From: Clostridiales bacterium
GTDB lineage: Bacteria > Bacillota > Clostridia > Oscillospirales > Oscillospiraceae
Length of the DNA stretch: 64,000 nucleotides
NCBI GenBank assembly: GCA_004557735.1
Contig: SFFV01000007.1
Span: forward strand, 1-64,000
Reading direction: 5' to 3'
Shown here: positions 7,980 to 15,900 of the stretch, one piece after another
Layout of the letters: each line of letters opens with the position of its first letter
How positions within the stretch are numbered: position 1 is the stretch's first letter
Notes under the pieces: model-generated
What the model was told of the DNA's origin: nothing
The model's database searches: none
What the model saw: only the letters and a program-made list of their open reading frames with translations
Made by a program: the position numbers and the translations under genes

Positions 7980-8172
7980 GAAGCTTTCATGCGAAAACAG
8001 GTCTCCCGACTTGGCATCTTCCTACTCAAGCCCCTTCCCGTCTTTCGACAGTGGCACCGGCTTTTTCGTCCGCTTCACGGTTACTGGGATAGTCCGGAAT
8101 TCTCATCCGCGTTCCCTCGACAGGAGTTTCCTCCTGACGGCGTCTTTCGACGCAAATCCGCACGCTGTTTGT
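7980..8172 (-). ncRNA. Cobalamin riboswitch (copy 1)
   Basis: On the minus strand the conserved B12 core is readable: AAGCCGGTGCCACTGTC (containing the invariant GCCACTG), then GGGAAGGGC, then AGTCGGGAGACCTG, the B12 box. Upstream paired segments (for example CAGGAGGAAACTCCTG) fit the 5' arms. A consensus promoter precedes it and an intrinsic terminator follows. Controls the corrinoid importer. Confidence 0.92.
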
Positions 8173-8182
8173 TTGTGGCTAC

Positions 8183-8211
8183 ACTATATCCGCTTTTTTG
8201 CCGGATGTCAA
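8183..8211 (-). promoter_or_regulatory. Promoter of the cobalamin importer operon
   Basis: Minus strand TTGACA (8206-8211), 17-nt spacer, TATAGT (8183-8188), located just before the cobalamin riboswitch. Confidence 0.8.
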
Positions 8212-8217
8212 GGCGGC

Positions 8218-8259
8218 AAAACCGGCGCTTTCGGTTTTTTACCAAAAGGCGCCGGTTTT
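8218..8259 (-). terminator. Terminator of glnN
   Basis: AAAACCGGCGC (8218-8228) and GCGCCGGTTTT (8249-8259) are perfect inverted arms just downstream of the glnN stop on the minus strand. The stem ends in TTTT. Confidence 0.7.
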
Positions 8260-8271
8260 CTTCCAAATCCG

Positions 8272-10368
8272 TCAATATACGCTGGTGAGGATCTCGCCGT
8301 AGGACGGATACGGCCACGCGGTGCGGTCCATGATGAGCTCCGCGCCGTCCGAGATCTCCCGCAGAGCCTCCATTTCCGGCAAGATCTCGCCGCGGCAGAG
8401 CTCCACGGCGGCCTCGGTGGAAAGGCGTCCGTCATCGATGCGGCGCACCGCCTTTTCCAGCGCTTCCGCGCCGTCCCAGAGCTTCGCCGCGCGCGCGGAC
8501 AGCTCCGCCGCCGCCGTTTTCTCATACCGGCAGGCGCTCTCGCCGCAGAGCTTTTTCTTGTTGTGCGCCGTGGAGGAAAGCTCGCCGGTAAAGCGGCTCA
8601 TCGCAGGGAGCACGTCCTTGCGCAGCATGTCGAGCAGCGTGAGCGCTTCGATGCGCACCTCCTTGGCGTAGTGGTCAAGCACGATCTCGCACCGCGCACG
8701 AAGCTCCGTTTCGCTGAACACACGGTTGCGGCGGAAAAGCTCCGCGTTCTTCGCGTCGAGCAGATGCGGCACGCAGTCCGGCGTCGAGCGGTAGTTGCAA
8801 AGACCGCGCCGCGCGGCCTCGCGCACCCACGCTTCTTCGTATCCGTTGCCGTTGAATATGATGCGGCGGTGCTCACGGATGGAACGCTTTATAAGCTCGT
8901 GCAGCGCGCTCTCAAAGTCCGCGGCGCCCTCCAGCTCGTCGGCATAGCGGCGCAGCACGTCCGCCACCGCGGTGTTGAGAATGATGTTTGCCTCGGAGAT
9001 GGACTGCGACGAGCCGACCATGCGAAATTCAAACTTGTTGCCCGTAAAGGCAAAGGGCGATGTACGGTTGCGGTCGCTCGTGTCCTTCGGAAAGCGCGGC
9101 AGAACATGCACGCCGACTTTGAACTGCACCTTTTCGCCGGATTCATACGGCGTGCCGTTCTCTATGGAATCGAGAATGCCGGTGATCTCGTCGCCGAGGA
9201 ATACGGAGAGGATCGCCGGAGGCGCTTCGCTGCCGCCGAGACGGTGGTCGTTGGACGCTCCCGCAACGGAAATGCGCAAAAGATCCTGATATTCGTCCAC
9301 CGCCTGCAAAACTGCTGTAAGGATGAGCAGAAACTGCGCGTTCTCCTCCGGCGTGTCGCCGGGGTTCAGAAGGTTTTCGCCCCGGTCGGTGGAAAGAGAC
9401 CAGTTGTTGTGCTTGCCCGAGCCGTTCACGCCCGCGAACGGTTTTTCGTGCAGCAGGCACACCATGCCGTGCCGGTCCGCCACGCGCTTCATGCACTCCA
9501 TAACGAGCTGGTTGTGGTCGGCGGCGATGTTCACCGTGGAATAGACGCAGGCGAGCTCATGCTGCGCGGGGGCGACCTCGTTGTGCTCGGTCTTGGCCGG
9601 AACGCCGAGCTTCCATAGCTCCTCGTCCAGCTCGCGCATGAAGGCCGCCACGCGCGGCTTGATCGCGCCGAAATAGTGATCGTCCAGCTCCTGTCCCTTG
9701 GGCGGGCGCGCGCCGAGAAGCGTGCGGCCGGTATAGATAAGGTCCGGACGCCGCTCGTAAACGCGGCGGTCGATGAGAAAATACTCCTGCTCCGCGCCGG
9801 CGTTTGCGCGCACGGCGGCAGTCTCCGTATCGCCGAAGAGCTTCAAAATGCGCAGCGCGTGAATGTTCAGCGCGTCCATGCTGCGCAGCAGCGGTGTTTT
9901 CTTGTCAATGGCCTCGCCGCCGTAAGAGGCGAACACCGTCGGGATGCAGAGCACGCCGTCTTTCACGAAAGCATAGCTTGTCGGGTCCCATGCCGTATAG
10001 CCGCGCGCCTCAAACGTGGCGCGAAGGCCCCCGGAAGGGAAGCTCGAGGCGTCCGGCTCGCTGTGGATGAGCTCGCGGCCGGAAAACTCCGGAAGCGCGC
10101 CGCCGTCCTTTGCCGGGGAGAGAAAGCTGTCGTGCTTCTCGGCGGTGATGCCGGTCATCGGCTGGAACCAGTGGGTATAATGCGTTGCGCCGCGCTCGAT
10201 CGCCCAGTCGCGCATCGCCTCGGCAACGACGTTCGCCTCGGCGCGCGTCAAACGCTTGCCGTACTGCCGGGCCGAGCGCAGCGCGCTGTAGATCTCCGCC
10301 GGGAGACGCTGCTGCATGACGGCGTCCGAAAATACCATCGAACCGAATTCTTCTGTCATACCGCTCAT
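8272..10368 (-). CDS. glnN: Glutamine synthetase type III
   Basis: This 698-residue protein has the size of GSIII enzymes (about 700). Characteristic blocks include THYTHWFQPMTG near residue 80, the substrate-site region KTEHNEVAPAQHELA, and VNGSGKHNNWSLSTD, DRNRTSPFAFTGNKFEFR in the C-terminal half. The C-terminal GSIII extension is present. It makes glutamine from glutamate and ammonia with ATP. The start follows a GAGGAG site. It is a single-gene unit divergent from guaA, whose product consumes glutamine; the two promoters share one control region. Confidence 0.97.
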   Translation of the reverse strand: MSGMTEEFGSMVFSDAVMQQRLPAEIYSALRSARQYGKRLTRAEANVVAEAMRDWAIERGATHYTHWFQPMTGITAEKHDSFLSPAKDGGALPEFSGRELIHSEPDASSFPSGGLRATFEARGYTAWDPTSYAFVKDGVLCIPTVFASYGGEAIDKKTPLLRSMDALNIHALRILKLFGDTETAAVRANAGAEQEYFLIDRRVYERRPDLIYTGRTLLGARPPKGQELDDHYFGAIKPRVAAFMRELDEELWKLGVPAKTEHNEVAPAQHELACVYSTVNIAADHNQLVMECMKRVADRHGMVCLLHEKPFAGVNGSGKHNNWSLSTDRGENLLNPGDTPEENAQFLLILTAVLQAVDEYQDLLRISVAGASNDHRLGGSEAPPAILSVFLGDEITGILDSIENGTPYESGEKVQFKVGVHVLPRFPKDTSDRNRTSPFAFTGNKFEFRMVGSSQSISEANIILNTAVADVLRRYADELEGAADFESALHELIKRSIREHRRIIFNGNGYEEAWVREAARRGLCNYRSTPDCVPHLLDAKNAELFRRNRVFSETELRARCEIVLDHYAKEVRIEALTLLDMLRKDVLPAMSRFTGELSSTAHNKKKLCGESACRYEKTAAAELSARAAKLWDGAEALEKAVRRIDDGRLSTEAAVELCRGEILPEMEALREISDGAELIMDRTAWPYPSYGEILTSVY

Positions 10369-10482
10369 AATGCCCTGCTCCTCTTTATTTTATATGTAAG
10401 GACGATCCCTCTGTCCGCCTGTCGGCCGACAGCCCTCTTTACGCAAGGGAGCCGCCGCCGTCTTTATCACTTTAACTTGCTC

Positions 10483-10511
10483 ACTCTACCCTGCGCCGGC
10501 GATTTTGTCAA
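10483..10511 (-). promoter_or_regulatory. Promoter of glnN
   Basis: Minus strand TTGACA (10506-10511), 17-nt spacer, TAGAGT (10483-10488), about 115 nt upstream of the glnN start. Its -35 box is only 19 nt from the -35 box of the divergent guaA promoter. Confidence 0.65.
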
Positions 10512-10530
10512 TATTGCCCGCGATTTTTTA

Positions 10531-10559
10531 TTGACAAAGACGGCTCCGTTTCGTATAAT
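10531..10559 (+). promoter_or_regulatory. Promoter of guaA
   Basis: Perfect consensus TTGACA (10531-10536), 17-nt spacer, TATAAT (10554-10559), followed by a short leader that ends in an intrinsic terminator before guaA. Confidence 0.85.
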
Positions 10560-10583
10560 TCGTGTGCGTAAAGGTGAGCAATG

Positions 10584-10629
10584 GCGTTCGCCGACGCGGT
10601 TTGCCTGACCGCGTCGGCGACGCTTTTTT
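10584..10629 (+). terminator. Leader terminator (candidate attenuator) upstream of guaA
   Basis: Arms at 10584-10600 and 10608-10623 make a long GC-rich stem followed by six T residues (10624-10629). It lies about 20 nt after the predicted transcription start and about 80 nt before guaA. Most transcripts should stop here unless something prevents it. I do not recognise a known riboswitch in the short RNA. Confidence 0.75.
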
Positions 10630-10707
10630 CGTTTTGGCAGCGCCGGATCATGCGCTGCCGGCGGACATCCTTATTATAGTTTAAATTTCGTGCTGTGGAG
10701 GCTGTTT

Positions 10708-12231
10708 ATGACCGGAGAGACCGTATTGATTCTGGATTTCGGCGGGCAGTATAAAGAGCTGATCGCGCGCCGCGTGCGCGAGCACGGCGTCTATTCCGAG
10801 ATCCGTTCGTGCAAAATGCCCGTGGAGGAGATCCGGGCGATGGCGCCGAAGGGCATCATCTTCACCGGCGGGCCGGACAGCGTATACCGCGACGATTCCC
10901 CCACCTGCGACAAGGCCGTGCTGGAGCTGGGCATTCCGGTGCTCGGCATCTGCTACGGAATGCAGCTCATCTGCCATCTCTGCGGAGGAACGGTCGCGGC
11001 GGGCGACAAGCGCGAGTACGGCGTATTCCCCGTCACGCTGGACGCCTCTCTCCCGCTCTTTTCCGGCTGCACCGTGCCGACGGACGTGCTCATGAGCCAT
11101 ACCGATCTCGTCACGGCACTGCCCGAGGGCTTCCGTGCCGCCGGTCACACCGATCTTACCCCCGTGGCGGCATACGCGAACGAAGAGCGCCGGCTTTACG
11201 GCGTGCAGTTCCACCCCGAGGTGACCAACACCGTTCAGGGCAGTCTTATTCTGAAGAACTTCCTCTTTGCCATCTGCGGCTGCGCCGGGGATTACTCGAT
11301 GGAGAGCTTCCTTGAAACGAAGATCCGCGAGATCCGCGAGCAGGTCGGCAGCGAAAAGGTGCTGCTCGGTCTCTCCGGCGGCGTGGATTCCTCGGTGTGC
11401 GCGGCGCTGCTCGCGCGCGCCGTGCCGGGGCAGCTCACATGCATCTACGTCGATCACGGTCTCATGCGCCAGGGTGAAACGGAGGAGATCCGTTCCGTGT
11501 TTGAGGATAAAGCGCTCGACTTCCGCTGCGTGGACGCCGCCGACCGGTTTCTTGAAAAACTTGAGGGCGTGACCGACCCCGAGCAGAAGCGCAAGATCAT
11601 CGGGCGCGAGTTTGCCCTCGTCTTTGAAAGCGAGGCGAGAAAGCTCGGCAGGATCGGCTTTCTTGCGCAGGGAACGATCTATCCGGACGTCGTCGAGTCC
11701 GGCACGGGTTCCGCCGTCATCAAGAGCCACCACAACGTAGGGGGACTTCCGAAGGATCTCGGCTTCTCCGGCGTCGTGGAGCCGCTGCGCTATCTTTTCA
11801 AGGACGAGGTGCGCAAGCTCGGTCTCCTGCTCGGTCTGCCCGAAGGTCTCGTGAACCGCCAGCCGTTCCCCGGCCCGGGTCTGAGCGTGCGCGTGCTCGG
11901 CGAGATCACGCGTGAAAAGCTCGCCATTCTCCGTCCGGCGGACGCCATCGTCCGCGAGGAGATCGGCAGGTGCGGCTGCCGCGCCGACCAGTATTTCGCG
12001 GTGCTCACCGGCGTGAAGAGCGTCGGCGTCATGGGCGACGGACGCACCTATGACTATACCGTCGCGGTGCGCTGCGTGGAGACGAGCGACTTTATGACGT
12101 GCGTATTCGCGCCCCTCCCGTGGGACGTGCTGCGGCGCATCTCCTCGCGCATCACCAACGAGGTGCGCGGCATCAACCGCGTTGTCTACGATATCACTTC
12201 GAAGCCCCCCGCGACCATCGAGTGGGAGTGA
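10708..12231 (+). CDS. guaA: GMP synthase (glutamine-hydrolysing)
   Basis: The 507-residue protein is started at the ATG at 10708, 6 nt after GGAGG. The N-terminal class I glutamine amidotransferase domain has ILDFGGQYKELIARRV, the nucleophile Cys in GICYGMQLIC, and His/Glu in QFHPEV. The ATP-pyrophosphatase domain has the P-loop LGLSGGVDSSV, and the C-terminal dimerisation domain has NRQPFPGPGLSVRVLGE and DITSKPPATIEWE. It converts XMP to GMP using glutamine. It heads a three-gene operon behind a leader terminator. Confidence 0.98.
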   Translation: MTGETVLILDFGGQYKELIARRVREHGVYSEIRSCKMPVEEIRAMAPKGIIFTGGPDSVYRDDSPTCDKAVLELGIPVLGICYGMQLICHLCGGTVAAGDKREYGVFPVTLDASLPLFSGCTVPTDVLMSHTDLVTALPEGFRAAGHTDLTPVAAYANEERRLYGVQFHPEVTNTVQGSLILKNFLFAICGCAGDYSMESFLETKIREIREQVGSEKVLLGLSGGVDSSVCAALLARAVPGQLTCIYVDHGLMRQGETEEIRSVFEDKALDFRCVDAADRFLEKLEGVTDPEQKRKIIGREFALVFESEARKLGRIGFLAQGTIYPDVVESGTGSAVIKSHHNVGGLPKDLGFSGVVEPLRYLFKDEVRKLGLLLGLPEGLVNRQPFPGPGLSVRVLGEITREKLAILRPADAIVREEIGRCGCRADQYFAVLTGVKSVGVMGDGRTYDYTVAVRCVETSDFMTCVFAPLPWDVLRRISSRITNEVRGINRVVYDITSKPPATIEWE

Positions 12232-12241
12232 CGGTTTTCCC

Positions 12242-12805
12242 ATGAACGCATGGAAGCGGCTGGACGAGCGCCTTTCCGCGGGACGCGGACGCACGCTCTG
12301 GCAGTTTGTGAAATTCAATCTCGTGAGCCTGACGGTGACGATCGTGCAGCTTCTGCTTGCCAACCTTCTGCCGCTCGTCTTTGACGGCGTGAAAGCGCCG
12401 GTGCCGCCGCCGCTGCGCGGCATATTCAGCGCGGAAGCGCTTTTTCCGAAAGGGTCGAAGTATGTGGTTGACGGCGCCGTCACATGGGGGTATGTGCTGC
12501 CGTTTCTTCTCTCGAACGGTCTTGCCAACGTATATGGCTACTTTATCAATAGGAAAACGACGTTCCGGAGCAAAGGCACGCGCGCCGGCTTCGCCGTGTA
12601 TCTTGCGGTCCTCTTTGCGCTCATTCTCTTTGCCACATGGATGCAGGGCGAGATCGTCGCCGCGCTCGCAGCCCGCCGCATCGCGCCCCTCTCGCGCACG
12701 CTCGCCGCGTTTTGCGCGGGCGTCGTGCAGACGGCGGTGCTCTTCCCGCTCGAGAAGCTCGTGCTGTTCCGGCCGAAGCCGGACGGCGGAAAGGAAACAA
12801 AATGA
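12242..12805 (+). CDS. GtrA-like integral membrane protein
   Basis: 187 residues with about four hydrophobic segments. The first begins FVKFNLVSLTVTIVQLLLAN and a second region has the family-typical YGYFINRKTTFRSK before another helix. GtrA-family proteins are linked to polyprenyl-linked sugar or cell-surface glycan steps, but the exact role is often unknown. The start is 10 nt after the guaA stop with a weak GGGAG site inside guaA, and the end overlaps the next gene by 4 nt (ATGA), so it is co-translated. No direct link to GMP synthesis is evident. Confidence 0.75.
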   Translation: MNAWKRLDERLSAGRGRTLWQFVKFNLVSLTVTIVQLLLANLLPLVFDGVKAPVPPPLRGIFSAEALFPKGSKYVVDGAVTWGYVLPFLLSNGLANVYGYFINRKTTFRSKGTRAGFAVYLAVLFALILFATWMQGEIVAALAARRIAPLSRTLAAFCAGVVQTAVLFPLEKLVLFRPKPDGGKETK

Positions 12806-14085
12806 ACGAAAAGCTGTTTGCCTATATCGCCGCGTGTCCCACGGCGTTCCACACCTGCGCCCACAGCGCGGATATGCTCCGCGCCGCCGGATATACCGAG
12901 CTTTGCGAGGCGCGGCGCTGGGAGATCGTTCCGGGCGGCAAGTACTTTGTCACGCGAAACGGCTCTTCCCTCATCGCCTTCCGCATCCCCGCCGGGGACA
13001 TTGCGGGCTTTATGATGACCGCCGCGCACGGGGACAGCCCGGCGTTTAAGATCAAGGAAAACGCGGAGCTTCCGGACGGGAACTATCTGCGTCTCTCCGT
13101 GGAGAAATACGGCGGGATGCTCTGCGCCCCCTGGCTCGACCGGCCGCTCTCCGTGGCGGGCCGCGTCGTGGTATCCGAAGGCGACACGCTCTCGGTGAAG
13201 CTCGTCGATCTCAAGACGCCGTGCGCGATCATTCCGAACGTCGCCATCCACATGAACCGAAACGCCAACGACGGCATGAGCTACAATGCCGCCGTCGATA
13301 TGCTGCCCGTATGGATGAGCAGCGAAAAGGGCAGCTTCCGCGCCGCCGTCGCCGAAGCCGCCGGTGCGGCGGAGGACGCCGTCGTCACGGGCGATCTCTT
13401 TCTCTACAATCCGCAGAGCGGCGTTTCGCTCGGCGAATACATCTCCGCGCCGCGGCTGGACGATCTGCAGTGCGCGTTCTCCTCGCTGACGGCGTTTCTC
13501 TCCGCCGGGGAGAGCCGGGCCGCTTCTGTCTGCTGCATTTTTGACAACGAAGAGGTCGGCAGCATGACGAAGCAGGGCGCGGCATCCACTTTCCTTTATG
13601 ACACGCTCACGCGGCTGTGCGCCGCGCTCGGTATGGACGGCAGCGAATACCGCCGTCTTGTAGCGGGCAGCTTCCTCGTCTCCTGCGACAACGCGCACGC
13701 CGTCCACCCCAACCACGGCGAATTTGCCGACCGCAGCCACACCGCGCGCATGAACGGCGGCGTTGTCATCAAGTACAACGCCAGCCAGCGCTACACCTCC
13801 GACGCCGTTTCCGCCGGGATCTTCCGCCGCATCTGCGAGAGCGCCGGCGTGCCGGTACAGTACTACGCCAACCGCGCCGACATGCCGGGCGGCTCAACGC
13901 TCGGCAACATCTCCAACACACAGGTATCGCTCAACGCCGTGGACATCGGTCTCGCGCAGCTGGCAATGCACTCGCCCCTTGAAACCGCGGGCGCGGCCGA
14001 CACCGCCTCGCTCGTCAAAGCTCTCACCGCTTTTTTTGAACACGCCCTCGTTCCCGAACGCGACGGGGTCTACCGCTTTCTCTGA
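12802..14085 (+). CDS. M18-family metalloaminopeptidase
   Basis: 427 residues, in the normal range for bacterial M18 aminopeptidases. Zinc and catalytic positions are readable: MTAAHGDSPAFKIK (His), an NDGMSYNAAVDM segment, DNEEVGSM (catalytic Glu pair), SCDNAHAVHPNH and, near the end, GNISNTQVSLNAVDIG. Such cytosolic enzymes remove N-terminal residues from peptides. The start is the ATG at 12802 in a 4-nt overlap with the gtrA-like gene. A strong terminator follows the stop. Confidence 0.93.
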   Translation: MNEKLFAYIAACPTAFHTCAHSADMLRAAGYTELCEARRWEIVPGGKYFVTRNGSSLIAFRIPAGDIAGFMMTAAHGDSPAFKIKENAELPDGNYLRLSVEKYGGMLCAPWLDRPLSVAGRVVVSEGDTLSVKLVDLKTPCAIIPNVAIHMNRNANDGMSYNAAVDMLPVWMSSEKGSFRAAVAEAAGAAEDAVVTGDLFLYNPQSGVSLGEYISAPRLDDLQCAFSSLTAFLSAGESRAASVCCIFDNEEVGSMTKQGAASTFLYDTLTRLCAALGMDGSEYRRLVAGSFLVSCDNAHAVHPNHGEFADRSHTARMNGGVVIKYNASQRYTSDAVSAGIFRRICESAGVPVQYYANRADMPGGSTLGNISNTQVSLNAVDIGLAQLAMHSPLETAGAADTASLVKALTAFFEHALVPERDGVYRFL

Positions 14086-14101
14086 GGCCTGACCGCCTCC
14101 C

Positions 14102-14140
14102 GGGGGAAGGGAGGTTCACCTCCCCTCCCCGAATTTTTTT
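14102..14140 (+). terminator. Intrinsic terminator between the M18 gene and pyrG (possible pyrG attenuator)
   Basis: G-rich arm 14102-14115 pairs with the C-rich arm 14118-14130, followed by seven T residues (14134-14140). Only about 30 nt separate it from pyrG, which leaves no obvious room for a promoter downstream. Confidence 0.85.
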
Positions 14141-14172
14141 GTGTATATTCATCCTTTGGGAGTGTGAAAGAT

Positions 14173-15786
14173 ATGACAAAGTACATTTTCGTCACCGGCG
14201 GCGTCGTTTCCGGCCTCGGCAAGGGCATCACGGCCGCCTCGCTCGGACGCCTTTTGAAGGCGCGCGGGTTCAAGGTCGCGGCGCAGAAGCTCGACCCCTA
14301 CATCAACGTCGATCCCGGCACGATGAGCCCTTACCAGCACGGCGAGGTCTACGTCACCGAGGACGGCGCGGAGACCGATCTCGATCTCGGCCACTACGAG
14401 CGCTTCATCGACGAGGACCTCAACAAATTTTCGAATCTTACCACGGGCAAGGTGTATTCCCGCGTGCTCGAAAAGGAGCGCCGCGGCGAATACCTCGGCA
14501 GCACCGTGCAGGTCATCCCGCACGTCACCAACGAGATCAAGGAATTCATCTATCAGGTCGGCAAAAAGACCGGCGCGGACATCGTCATCACCGAGATCGG
14601 CGGCACGACCGGCGATATCGAGAGCCAGCCGTTCCTTGAGGCCATCCGGCAGGTTGGGCTGGAGGTCGGGCGGGAAAACACGCTCTACATCCATGTGACG
14701 CTCGTGCCGTATCTCAAAGCCTCGGGCGAGCACAAATCCAAGCCGACGCAGCACTCCGTCAAGGAGCTGCAGGGCATGGGCATCTCGCCGGATATCATCG
14801 TGCTGCGCTGCGACGAGCCGATCGAGGACGAGAATATTTTCCGCAAGATCGCGAACTTCTGCAACGTGGATAACGACTGCGTTATCGAGAACATGACGAT
14901 CCCCGTGCTCTACGAGGCCCCGCTCATGCTGGAAAAAGCGCACATGGGCGATACCGTCTGCCGCAAGCTCGGTCTCGGCCGGCCGAAGGCCGATCTCGCC
15001 GAGTGGGAGGAAATGGTCAGCCGCATCCACGGCCGCACGAAGCGCGTGCCCATCGCGCTCGTCGGCAAATATACGCAGCTGCACGACGCCTATCTCTCCG
15101 TGATCGAGGCGCTGCGCCACGCGGGCTATGCCGTCGGGACGCACGTTGCCATCCGCTGGGTGGACTCCGAAACGCTCACCGCGGATGATCTGGAGGAAAA
15201 GCTCGGCGGCGTGTGCGGCATTCTCGTGCCGGGCGGCTTCGGCGACCGCGGCATCGAGGGCATGATCCTTGCGGCAAAGTACGCCCGTGAAAAGAAGATC
15301 CCGTATCTGGGGCTGTGTCTCGGCATGCAGATCGCCGTTATCGAAAACGCGCGCAGCGCCGCGCATCTCGCCGGCGCAAACTCCCGCGAGTTTGACGAGA
15401 ACGCCCCCTACCGCGTCATCGACTTCATGCCCGGCCAGAGCGACGAGATCGCCAAGGGCGGCACGCTCCGTCTCGGCGCGTATCCGTGCGACGTTATGCC
15501 CGGATCACTTCTGGAAAAATGCTACGGCGCGCAGCACATCTCCGAGCGCCACCGCCACCGCTATGAATTCAACAATGAATACCGCGAAACGCTCACCGCC
15601 GCGGGGCTTGTCCTCTCCGGTCTCTCGCCGGACGGACGGCTCGTTGAGGTTGTGGAGCGGCACGACCATCCGTTCTATATCGGCGTGCAGTACCATCCCG
15701 AATTCAAATCGCGCCCCAACCGGCCGCACCCGCTTTTCCGCGGTTTTGTCGCCGCGGCGCTCGAGCTTTTCGGGCCGCGCGGCTAA
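14173..15786 (+). CDS. pyrG: CTP synthase
   Basis: The 537-residue enzyme aminates UTP to CTP with glutamine and ATP. The start is the ATG at 14173, 10 nt after GGGAG; a GTG at 14164 is possible but too close to the site. The synthetase domain opens with YIFVTGGVVSGLGKGITAAS, and includes QKLDPYINVDPGTMSPYQHG and EIGGTTGDIES. The C-terminal glutamine amidotransferase domain has the nucleophile Cys in LGLCLGMQIAVIE and His/Glu in YHPEFKSRP. The gene stands alone between the terminator and the glmM promoter. Confidence 0.98.
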   Translation: MTKYIFVTGGVVSGLGKGITAASLGRLLKARGFKVAAQKLDPYINVDPGTMSPYQHGEVYVTEDGAETDLDLGHYERFIDEDLNKFSNLTTGKVYSRVLEKERRGEYLGSTVQVIPHVTNEIKEFIYQVGKKTGADIVITEIGGTTGDIESQPFLEAIRQVGLEVGRENTLYIHVTLVPYLKASGEHKSKPTQHSVKELQGMGISPDIIVLRCDEPIEDENIFRKIANFCNVDNDCVIENMTIPVLYEAPLMLEKAHMGDTVCRKLGLGRPKADLAEWEEMVSRIHGRTKRVPIALVGKYTQLHDAYLSVIEALRHAGYAVGTHVAIRWVDSETLTADDLEEKLGGVCGILVPGGFGDRGIEGMILAAKYAREKKIPYLGLCLGMQIAVIENARSAAHLAGANSREFDENAPYRVIDFMPGQSDEIAKGGTLRLGAYPCDVMPGSLLEKCYGAQHISERHRHRYEFNNEYRETLTAAGLVLSGLSPDGRLVEVVERHDHPFYIGVQYHPEFKSRPNRPHPLFRGFVAAALELFGPRG

Positions 15787-15809
15787 GCCCGTCCTCGCAG
15801 GAAAACCTG

Positions 15810-15839
15810 TTGACGCTCACCGGCGGAAAGTGGTATTAT
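15810..15839 (+). promoter_or_regulatory. Promoter of glmM
   Basis: TTGACG (15810-15815), 18-nt spacer, TATTAT (15834-15839), about 60 nt upstream of glmM. Confidence 0.6.
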
Positions 15840-15900
15840 AAAGTGTCTTTTTATTGCGCAAAAGCGCATAACTTTATCCGATTGTAGAAAGGACTCTTTT

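Noticed and set aside
8011..9618. A 535-codon plus-strand frame across glnN and the cobalamin riboswitch
   Set aside because: Covers a riboswitch and a terminator and is antisense to glutamine synthetase with clear motifs.
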